Source: an uncultured Oscillospiraceae bacterium (lineage in GTDB: Bacteria > Bacillota > Clostridia > Oscillospirales > Oscillospiraceae). Taken from it: DNA of 8,857 nt. The stretch is taken from NCBI GenBank assembly GCA_947624465.1, contig CANQKJ010000080.1, positions 1 to 8,857 on the forward strand. The letters are read 5' to 3'. The notes under the pieces were generated by a model, which ran no database searches, had not been told where the DNA came from, and worked only from the letters and a program-made list of their open reading frames with translations. Shown one piece after another: positions 1 through 4,606 of the stretch (the stretch's first letter is position 1; every line of letters starts with the position of its first letter). The position numbers and the translations under genes were made by a program.

Positions 1-75
1 GTAGCGGCGACTGGATTCGAACCGGTGACAACTCGGGTATGAACCGAGTGCTCTAGCCAACTGAGCTACGCCGCC
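1..75 (-). tRNA. tRNA-Met (elongator, anticodon CAU), 3' CCA end cut by window edge
   Basis: Read on the minus strand, this folds as a cloverleaf. The acceptor arm is GGCGGCG against CGCCGCT, with a G1-U72 end pair as in the Bacillus elongator tRNA-Met. The D-stem is GCTC/GAGC, the anticodon stem CTCGG/CCGAG, and the anticodon loop TTCATAC gives CAU. The variable loop has 5 nt and the T-loop is TTCGAAT. Discriminator A is base 2, and base 1 is the first C of CCA, so CCA is probably encoded. The anticodon stem lacks the three consecutive G-C pairs of initiator tRNAs, which favours elongator Met. A lysidine-modified tRNA-Ile also carries CAU and cannot be fully excluded, but the overall match is to elongator Met. 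One oddity is that the T-stem (ACCGG/CCAGT) contains a C-A mismatch, bases 24 and 12. Confidence 0.95.
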
Positions 76-105
76 ATACTGCCGCCCTCAACAGGGGCGA
101 GAGTT

Positions 106-134
106 AGTATATCCTGTTTTCAGGCGGTTGTCAA
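106..134 (-). promoter_or_regulatory. sigma-A promoter of tRNA-Met
   Basis: On the minus strand a perfect -35 TTGACA (bases 129-134) and a -10 TATACT (106-111) are separated by exactly 17 bp. Transcription should start near base 99, about 24 nt before the mature tRNA end at base 75. The tRNA therefore has its own strong promoter and does not depend on read-through from the upstream glyS / LTA-synthase-like unit, which is closed by a terminator just before. Confidence 0.9.
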
Positions 135-156
135 CATTTTTTTGCGGCGGCGGGGG

Positions 157-192
157 AAAAACATATCCTCCCGTCCACAGGGGACGGGAGGA
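157..192 (-). terminator. intrinsic terminator of the glyS / LTA-synthase-like operon
   Basis: Bases 166-176 and 182-192 form an 11-bp GC-rich stem with a 5-nt loop. On the minus strand it is followed by ATATG and then a run of five T (157-161). It lies 9 nt after the stop codon of the LTA-synthase-like gene and ahead of the tRNA promoter, so it closes the leftward operon. Confidence 0.85.
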
Positions 193-201
193 CACGGGCG
201 C

Positions 202-2061
202 TCAATCCATAAAGTGATGTTTCCTGTAGTAGGCCGTCTGCTCCAACTGCCGGACCAACTCCGTCTGCCCGTCGTTCAGCTCCCGGGTCAGGGTCCCGTC
301 AGCGGTGAGATAGAACCCGGAGGTCTGTACCACCGGCACTTCCTCCCGGCAGGCGCGGGCCGCCTGCATATAGGCGTCCCCCTCCCAGCCCAGCTGCTCG
401 AACAGCACGTCCATCAGAAAACAGGGGGAGATGGTGGGGCCTTCGCCCACGAGGTCATGGCCGATGACCTTCTCGGCCGCGTCGTTGGCCCAGATCAGAT
501 AGGGCGTGGACCAATAGGCATAGATGCTCTCGTCCGTGGTCTGGGACAGGTCGATGCCCAGCGCGCTGTAGACGGAACTGCCGTTGCCCAGCCAGGGCTT
601 ATGATCGCCGAACACCACCAGCACGATGGGCTCGCCGCTGGCGCGGAAGGCGTCCACCATGGTGAGCAGACGGTCCTGGGTGTCCTCGACGGAACCCAGA
701 TAGTTGGCCAGGATATAGCGGCTCTCCGAGTCCAGCTCATAGTTGGCGATGTAGTCGTCCACCTCGCCCCACCAGCACTGGTCCGTGGTATAGGGGCCGT
801 GCCCCTGATAGGAGACAGAGAAGGAGAACAGCGGCGCGTCGTCCCTGAGCTGTTCCTGGATGGAGGCGGTGAGCTCCGGCATGAAGATCACGTCGTTGGC
901 CACCCATCCGTCGGTAAACTGCCCATAATAGTTCTCCACATACCGGTAGCGCTCAAAGCCCAGATAGGAGTTGACGTTCTCCCGGTTGTAGAACCACCCG
1001 AAACTGGGATGGTCGCCGGAGGCGCGATAGCCCTGGCTCCTCAGATACCACACATAGGAGGACGTGTCCGTCCGGGGATCGTATTCCCCGGATGGATCGC
1101 CGGTCAGGAACCCCCGCTCGGTATTGATGGTCCCTCCGGCAAAAATATTGGTCAGCAGCGTGCCGGAATAGCTCTCCGCCTCCAGCGCGTGGAGGCCGGC
1201 ATACACGTCATGCCGGAACTCTATCCCCTCAAAGCCGGAGAAATCGGAGAAGGCCTCCAGCATGATCCCCACGATATTGACCTTCTTGTCCTCCGGGATG
1301 TCCGCGTCCCCGTACCGGGACAGCAGCTCCTCCGCCCCCTTCTCCGAATAGCCCTCCGGGGGATGGGGGATGGCGTCCTGGATGCTGTGGAGGAAGGGAT
1401 ACAGAAGCCCCCGGGCGATATACTGCTGGGTGGAGGCCCACTGGTTCAGATGCTCGAACGCGGCGTTCCGGGAATAGACCTGGGCGCTGGTGTAGACGGG
1501 GATCAGCGCCGCCGCCGCGACGACCGCCGTCACGCCGGCGGCCGCGCGCCCCGGCCAGCGGGGCTTCCCCCTGGCAAACAGGGCCAGCAGGACCGCGCTG
1601 AGCGCGGTCAGCACCAGCGCGGCGGTCAGCTTGGTGGACAGGAACAGGGCGTAGTTCTCCGTCATCTTCCCCGCCTCGCCCAGCAGGGCCAGGTCGGCGG
1701 CGATGACCGGGTCATCCCGGAAGGCCAGCTTATAGTAGTTGGCAAAGGACAGGGCCAGCACCAGCAGGGCGGTGACGGTATAGGCCAGCCAGGCCCGCCC
1801 CAGCAGCCCGTACAGCAGGGCGCAGAACACCAGCGGCGGCAGCAGGTTGAGGGCTGTCAGCGCCGGATGGGCGAAGTAGTCCCAAAATATCTCCCAGCCG
1901 AAGTTGCTGCCCGCGGCCAGCGCCAGGGAGACGAGTCCCAGCGCCAGGACCGCCCCCGCCAGCAGCAGGACGTTCCACAGCCAGAAGGCCGCCCTCCGCC
2001 CGGAAGAGGCCTCTGCCGGCGGGCGGCGCTGGAACAGGAAATACCCGAAAAAGCGCTTCAT
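202..2061 (-). CDS. LTA synthase / phosphoglycerol transferase family membrane protein (alkaline phosphatase superfamily)
   Basis: A 619-residue protein with the LtaS layout: about five hydrophobic N-terminal segments (roughly residues 26-48, 65-87, 90-107, 143-163, 172-192), then a large domain expected outside the membrane. That domain has the metal-site signatures of the family: Glu269 in MLEAFSD, candidate nucleophile Thr311 in GGTINTE, His421 in YQGHGPY, and Asp486-His487 in VFGDHKP. LtaS-type enzymes transfer glycerol-phosphate from phosphatidylglycerol to a growing lipoteichoic acid chain or a glycolipid; related proteins modify other glycans. The exact substrate cannot be told from sequence, so no symbol is given. 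The ATG lies 4 bases after the glyS stop, with no recognisable SD before it, which suggests translational coupling to glyS. The gene ends at a strong terminator. Confidence 0.9.
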   Translation of the reverse strand: MKRFFGYFLFQRRPPAEASSGRRAAFWLWNVLLLAGAVLALGLVSLALAAGSNFGWEIFWDYFAHPALTALNLLPPLVFCALLYGLLGRAWLAYTVTALLVLALSFANYYKLAFRDDPVIAADLALLGEAGKMTENYALFLSTKLTAALVLTALSAVLLALFARGKPRWPGRAAAGVTAVVAAAALIPVYTSAQVYSRNAAFEHLNQWASTQQYIARGLLYPFLHSIQDAIPHPPEGYSEKGAEELLSRYGDADIPEDKKVNIVGIMLEAFSDFSGFEGIEFRHDVYAGLHALEAESYSGTLLTNIFAGGTINTERGFLTGDPSGEYDPRTDTSSYVWYLRSQGYRASGDHPSFGWFYNRENVNSYLGFERYRYVENYYGQFTDGWVANDVIFMPELTASIQEQLRDDAPLFSFSVSYQGHGPYTTDQCWWGEVDDYIANYELDSESRYILANYLGSVEDTQDRLLTMVDAFRASGEPIVLVVFGDHKPWLGNGSSVYSALGIDLSQTTDESIYAYWSTPYLIWANDAAEKVIGHDLVGEGPTISPCFLMDVLFEQLGWEGDAYMQAARACREEVPVVQTSGFYLTADGTLTRELNDGQTELVRQLEQTAYYRKHHFMD

Positions 2062-2065
2062 GGCG

Positions 2066-3487
2066 TCAATAGGCCAGCTTGTCGTCCAGCCAGGCCTTCA
2101 GGGCGCTGATGGGCACCCGGACCTGCTCCATGGTGTCCCGGTCCCGGATGGTGACGGCGTCGTCCCCGGCCTTGTCGGCGTCGCCCACGGTGTCGAAGTC
2201 CACGGTGACGCAGAAGGGGGTGCCGATCTCGTCCTGGCGGCGGTAGCGCTTGCCGATGGAGCCGGCGTCGTCGTAGTCCACCATGAAGTATTTGCTCAGC
2301 TCGGTCTGGATCTCCCGGCCCTTGTCCGCCAGCTTCTTGGAGAGGGGCAGCACGGCGCACTTGAAGGGGGCCAGGGCGGGGTGCAGATGGAGGACGGTGC
2401 GCACGTCGTTCTTGGCGGCGTCCACCACCTCCTCGTCGTAGGCGTCCACCAGGAAGGCCAGGGTCACCCGGTCCGCGCCCAGGGAGGGTTCGATCACATA
2501 GGGGATATAATGCTCGTTCTTCTCCTGATCGTAATAGGTCTGGTCCTTGCCGGAGGTGTTCTGGTGGGCGGTCAGGTCGAAGTTGGTGCGGCTGGCCACC
2601 CCCCACAGCTCGCCCCAGCCGAAGGGGAAGACGAACTCGAAGTCGGTGGTGGCGTTGGAGTAGTGGGACAGCTCCTCCGGCTCGTGATCGCGCAGGCGCA
2701 GGTTCTCGTCCCTCATGCCCAGCTCCAGCAGCCACTTGTGGCAGAAGTCCTTCCAGTAGGCGAACCAGTCCAGTTCGGTGCCGGGGGCGCAGAAGAACTC
2801 CAGCTCCATCTGCTCGAACTCCCGGGTGCGGAATGTGAAGTTGCCCGGGGTGATCTCGTTGCGGAAGGACTTGCCGATCTGACACACGCCGAAGGGCAGC
2901 TTGCGCCGGGTGGTGCGCTGGACGTTCTGGAAGTTCACGAAGATGCCCTGGGCGGTCTCGGGCCGGAGGTACACGGTGTTCTTGGCGTCCTCGGTGACCC
3001 CCTGGAAGGTCTTGAACATCAGGTTGAACTGGCGGATATCGGTCCAGTTGTGCTTACCGCAGGAGGGGCAGCAGACCTTGTGCTCCTCGATGAAGTCCTT
3101 CATCTGGGCCTGGCTCATGGCGTCCACGCTGTGGCCCAGGTCAAAGTCATTGTCGTGGCACCAGTCCTCGATGACCTTGTCGGCCCGGAAGCGCTCGTGG
3201 CACTCCCGGCAGTCCATCAGGGGGTCGGAGAAGCCGCCCACGTGGCCGGAGGCCACCCACACCTGGGGATTCATGAGGATGGCGGCGTCCAGCCCCACGT
3301 TGTAGGGATTCTCCTGGACGAACTTCTTCCACCAGGCCTTTTTCACGTTGTTCTTCAGCTCCACGCCCAGGGGACCGTAGTCCCAGGTGTTGGCCAGGCC
3401 CCCGTAGATCTCGCTGCCGGCGAAGATGAAGCCCCGGCCCTTGCACAGGTTGACGATGGTCTCCATGGACTTGTCGGTGTTTTTCAT
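2066..3487 (-). CDS. glyS: glycyl-tRNA synthetase, dimeric (eukaryote/archaea-like, GlyQS-type)
   Basis: A class II aminoacyl-tRNA synthetase of 473 residues that charges tRNA-Gly in the cytoplasm. Near the N-terminus is the family signature [18 protein letters not shown]. Two cysteine groups form a putative zinc site (C-x2-C at about 93-96 and CCPSC at about 139-143). Motif 2 is seen in [20 protein letters not shown], motif 3 in [15 protein letters not shown]-terminal anticodon-binding domain starts near [18 protein letters not shown] and includes [19 protein letters not shown]. Length is normal for the single-chain bacterial enzyme. The start is ATG at 3487, because AAGGAG at 3496-3501 is 8 nt from it; the in-frame GTG 9 nt upstream overlaps that SD and is unlikely. 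The gene has its own promoter and an attenuator-like leader, and is followed 4 bases later by the LTA-synthase-like gene. Confidence 0.96.
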   Translation of the reverse strand: MKNTDKSMETIVNLCKGRGFIFAGSEIYGGLANTWDYGPLGVELKNNVKKAWWKKFVQENPYNVGLDAAILMNPQVWVASGHVGGFSDPLMDCRECHERFRADKVIEDWCHDNDFDLGHSVDAMSQAQMKDFIEEHKVCCPSCGKHNWTDIRQFNLMFKTFQGVTEDAKNTVYLRPETAQGIFVNFQNVQRTTRRKLPFGVCQIGKSFRNEITPGNFTFRTREFEQMELEFFCAPGTELDWFAYWKDFCHKWLLELGMRDENLRLRDHEPEELSHYSNATTDFEFVFPFGWGELWGVASRTNFDLTAHQNTSGKDQTYYDQEKNEHYIPYVIEPSLGADRVTLAFLVDAYDEEVVDAAKNDVRTVLHLHPALAPFKCAVLPLSKKLADKGREIQTELSKYFMVDYDDAGSIGKRYRRQDEIGTPFCVTVDFDTVGDADKAGDDAVTIRDRDTMEQVRVPISALKAWLDDKLAY

Positions 3488-3495
3488 GAAAAGCA

Positions 3496-3501
3496 CTCCT
3501 T
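3496..3501 (-). promoter_or_regulatory. ribosome binding site that fixes the glyS start
   Basis: AAGGAG on the minus strand, 8 nt before ATG at 3487. A possible GTG start at 3496 overlaps the G of this SD and could not use it, so the protein should begin MKNTDKS rather than with three extra residues. Confidence 0.85.
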
Positions 3502-3519
3502 TTTTGTGGTCCGGGAACG

Positions 3520-3552
3520 AAAAACGCCCTGAGACGTCAAAGCCTCAGGGCG
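3520..3552 (-). terminator. attenuator-type intrinsic terminator in the glyS leader
   Basis: Bases 3525-3533 and 3544-3552 form a 9-bp perfect stem (CGCCCTGAG / CTCAGGGCG) with a 10-nt loop, followed on the minus strand by five T (3520-3524). It lies between the glyS promoter and the glyS SD, so it would cut off glyS transcription unless prevented. Its 5' arm can pair instead with an upstream segment, described in the next entry. Confidence 0.85.
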
Positions 3553-3576
3553 AACAGATTTCTCGCGGGTCCTGAG
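3544..3576 (-). promoter_or_regulatory. alternative antiterminator hairpin in the glyS leader, T-box-like but lacking UGGN
   Basis: On the minus strand CTCAGG (3571-3576) pairs with CCTGAG (3544-3549), and GCGAG (3562-3566) pairs with TTCGC (3550-3554, one G-T wobble), leaving a 4-nt bulge ACCC (3567-3570). This uses the 5' arm of the terminator and so excludes it. A T-box antiterminator has the same plan: lower helix, a 7-nt bulge UGGNACC, then an upper helix starting GCG. Here the bulge keeps ACC but lacks UGGN, the bases that pair with the tRNA 3' end. The leader (about 120 nt from the predicted start to glyS) is also too short for a normal T-box stem I. The pairing is seen; the T-box relationship is inference. 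Confidence 0.55.
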
Positions 3577-3613
3577 TTCACGGCTGGCTGCCGCGCGCTC
3601 CCGTATGACACGC

Positions 3614-3642
3614 ATTTTAGTACGCGGGGGCCGGGATGTCAA
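3614..3642 (-). promoter_or_regulatory. glyS: sigma-A promoter of glyS
   Basis: A perfect -35 TTGACA (3637-3642) and a -10 TAAAAT (3614-3619) with a 17-bp spacer on the minus strand. The predicted transcription start is near 3607, giving a leader of about 120 nt that contains the attenuator. The -35 lies 15 bp after the stop codon of the small RHH gene, with no terminator between them, so read-through from that gene could also enter the glyS leader. Confidence 0.88.
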
Positions 3643-3657
3643 GACAATTTTGCCTTT

Positions 3658-3855
3658 TTACCGTAATTGAGACCCACCCGGCGCGTCTTTTCCCCGCTTG
3701 TGCAGCATTTCCAGGGACAGCTCCCCCGCCAGCTTGAGCAGAGAGTCGGCCATGACCCGCTCCACCGGCAGGTCCCCCGCCATCTGGCCCACCTTTTCGT
3801 AGAAGGCGTAGACCTCCGGCGGCACCAGCAGGGTCACTTTTTTCATGGATTTCAA
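3658..3855 (-). CDS. small ribbon-helix-helix-like protein (65 aa), TTG start
   Basis: A short protein with the shape of an RHH DNA-binding fold: strand KKVTLLVP (about residues 5-12), helix PEVYAFYEKVGQMAG, turn, helix VERVMADSLLKLAGELS, then a short polar tail. RHH proteins bind DNA as dimers through the N-terminal strand, often as repressors or antitoxins. The family call rests on this pattern and on the second RHH gene diverging from it; no specific member is recognised. TTG at 3855 is chosen as start because GGGGGAG (3864-3870) is 8 nt upstream; the internal ATG at 3846 would be 17 nt away. It has its own promoter with an operator-like motif in the spacer. No toxin gene is adjacent, so a toxin-antitoxin role is not supported. 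Confidence 0.7.
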   Translation of the reverse strand: MKSMKKVTLLVPPEVYAFYEKVGQMAGDLPVERVMADSLLKLAGELSLEMLHKRGKDAPGGSQLR

Positions 3856-3863
3856 AGAGTGTT

Positions 3864-3870
3864 CTCCCCC
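3864..3870 (-). promoter_or_regulatory. ribosome binding site supporting the TTG start of the small RHH gene
   Basis: GGGGGAG on the minus strand, 8 nt before TTG at 3855 and 17 nt before the in-frame ATG at 3846. The spacing favours TTG, which adds three residues (MKS) at the N-terminus. Confidence 0.6.
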
Positions 3871-3881
3871 TTCTAATTTCT
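3871..3881 (-). promoter_or_regulatory. operator-like ATTAGAA motif, copy A
   Basis: The minus strand carries AGAAATTAGAA here, between the predicted transcription start and the SD of the leftward RHH gene. It shares ATTAGAA with two plus-strand copies in the same spacer. Role as an operator is inference; the region is AT-rich, so chance similarity is possible. Confidence 0.35.
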
Positions 3882-3890
3882 GGTGGAAGC

Positions 3891-3919
3891 ATCATATCAC
3901 AGGCATTAGAAATTTTCAA
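3891..3919 (-). promoter_or_regulatory. sigma-A promoter of the leftward RHH gene
   Basis: The minus strand has -35 TTGAAA (3914-3919) and -10 TATGAT (3891-3896) with a 17-bp spacer. Transcription should start near 3884, about 30 nt before the TTG start. The operator-like motif copy B sits inside the spacer, a position where a bound RHH dimer would block RNA polymerase. Confidence 0.75.
3904..3916 (+). promoter_or_regulatory. operator-like ATTAGAA motif, copy B
   Basis: CATTAGAAATTTT lies in the spacer of the leftward RHH promoter and overlaps the edge of its -35. Copy C shares CATTAGAA followed by TTT. It is a candidate binding site for one or both RHH proteins. Confidence 0.4.
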
Positions 3920-3967
3920 TAGTATTTTCTATTTAAAATTTCGCATATTTATCCTGTGTGTAGTTTC

Positions 3968-3978
3968 CATTAGAATTT
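3968..3978 (+). promoter_or_regulatory. operator-like ATTAGAA motif, copy C
   Basis: CATTAGAATTT, 7 nt before the AAGGGGG SD of the rightward RHH gene. It matches copy B except for one missing A. No clear sigma-A promoter is visible for the rightward gene; a weak candidate -10 TATTTA lies at 3946-3951. Confidence 0.35.
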
Positions 3979-3998
3979 CTGCTGAAGGGGGAACTGCT

Positions 3999-4175
3999 AT
4001 GTCTTTTCAGCCGAAACCCACCAAGCGGAAGGTGGAAGCCGTCAATAAAAGCCTGTATCTGCCCAAGGCAATCGCGGAGCAAATAGATAAGCTGGCCGCC
4101 GAAAACGGCACCAGCTTCAACAACATGGTGGTCAGCATGATCGAATACTGCCTGAAAGAGATGGAGGAGCAGTAG
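3999..4175 (+). CDS. ribbon-helix-helix DNA-binding protein (58 aa)
   Basis: A 58-residue protein with a basic N-terminus (PKPTKRK) followed by a textbook RHH core: strand VNKSLYLP, helix KAIAEQIDKLAAENG, turn TSF, helix NNMVVSMIEYCLKEM. Such proteins are dimeric DNA binders, usually repressors, antitoxins or plasmid copy-control factors. The ATG follows AAGGGGG (3985-3991) by 7 nt. The gene diverges from the other small RHH gene across a 143-bp spacer and ends 4 nt before a strong bidirectional terminator. Codon use is less GC-extreme than in flanking genes (AAA, AAT, ATA, TAT appear), as in the surrounding AT-rich spacer, which hints at an acquired island. What it regulates is unknown; autoregulation is the simplest guess. 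Confidence 0.85.
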   Translation: MSFQPKPTKRKVEAVNKSLYLPKAIAEQIDKLAAENGTSFNNMVVSMIEYCLKEMEEQ

Positions 4176-4179
4176 ACGA

Positions 4180-4207
4180 AAAAAATCCCCCGTCAGGGGG
4201 ATTTTTT
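4180..4207. terminator. bidirectional intrinsic terminator between the RHH gene and zapA
   Basis: A 12-bp perfect stem (4180-4191 with 4196-4207), six A, T, five C against the complement, with loop GTCA. It ends in six T on the plus strand and offers a T-run on the minus strand as well. On the plus strand it terminates the small RHH gene and insulates it from the zapA promoter. Confidence 0.9.
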
Positions 4208-4228
4208 GTTCCCTTTTCCCCGGCGGTG

Positions 4229-4237
4229 TGTTATAAT
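4229..4237 (+). promoter_or_regulatory. extended -10 promoter of the zapA operon
   Basis: TGTTATAAT gives a consensus -10 TATAAT (4232-4237) plus the upstream TG of an extended -10. The region where a -35 would sit (about 4209-4214) does not match TTGACA, so the extended -10 probably compensates. Transcription should start near 4244, about 27 nt before zapA. Confidence 0.75.
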
Positions 4238-4270
4238 ATGTAATCAGATAAAATAAGGGAGGAGACCGCC

Positions 4271-4585
4271 ATGCAAAACCGCGTCACCGTCACCGTGGGG
4301 GGGCTGAGCTACACCCTGCTGGCCGCCGAGGGAGAGGACTACGTCCGCAAGGTAGCCGACTACGTCAACGGCAAGATGAAGGAGACCGCCCAGGGGGGCA
4401 AGATCTCCCAGCTGGACTGCGCCGTCCTCACCGCCTTCAACATCGCCGACGACCGCTTCAAGGAGCAGGACGCCTCGGAGAACCTCCGCCGCCAGTGCAA
4501 GGAGCTGATGGAGGAGAACTCCAGGATGAAGATGGAACTGAGCGAGGCCAAGCGCGAGATCTTCAAGCTCCAGCAGAAGCGGTAA
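4271..4585 (+). CDS. zapA: cell division protein ZapA
   Basis: A 104-residue ZapA-family protein. ZapA binds FtsZ and promotes bundling of FtsZ filaments at the division ring in the cytoplasm. The N-terminal half (NRVTVTVGGLSYTLLAAEGEDYVRKVADYV split around residues 3-32) is the typical ZapA head with the G-x-x-Y-x-L pattern. After a middle helix (AVLTAFNIADDRF), a coiled coil runs from about residue 68 to the end (SENLRRQCKELMEENSRMK and onward). Length fits the family. GGGAGGAG lies 6 nt before ATG. It is the first gene of a probable operon; the U32-family gene starts 21 nt after its stop. In many Firmicutes zapA sits next to a U32 peptidase gene, which supports both calls. Confidence 0.92.
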   Translation: MQNRVTVTVGGLSYTLLAAEGEDYVRKVADYVNGKMKETAQGGKISQLDCAVLTAFNIADDRFKEQDASENLRRQCKELMEENSRMKMELSEAKREIFKLQQKR

Positions 4586-4606
4586 CGCGCCGCCGGAGGA
4601 GACCTC

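Noticed and set aside
1..75. Initiator tRNA-fMet
   Set aside because: The anticodon stem does not have the three consecutive G-C pairs diagnostic of initiators, and the body matches the elongator type.
142..2109. Plus-strand open frame of 655 codons opposite the LTA-synthase-like gene
   Set aside because: Its translation is low-complexity (rich in G, Q, R, P, H), has no recognisable domain or SD, and mirrors a clear minus-strand gene. It is a by-product of high GC codon use.
3494..3496. GTG as an upstream start for glyS
   Set aside because: It overlaps the SD AAGGAG, whereas ATG at 3487 is 8 nt from that SD.
1904..3532. Plus-strand open frame of 542 codons opposite glyS
   Set aside because: Composition is dominated by G, V, L, A and H with no family signature, while the minus strand gives an intact glycyl-tRNA synthetase with all class II motifs.
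3520..3613. Glycine riboswitch in the glyS leader
   Set aside because: None of the conserved glycine aptamer core segments is visible and the leader is too short for a tandem aptamer plus expression platform.
3658..4175. Toxin-antitoxin module built on the RHH genes
   Set aside because: RHH proteins are common antitoxins, but no second gene of toxin size or type follows either one; the neighbours are glyS and a terminator plus zapA.
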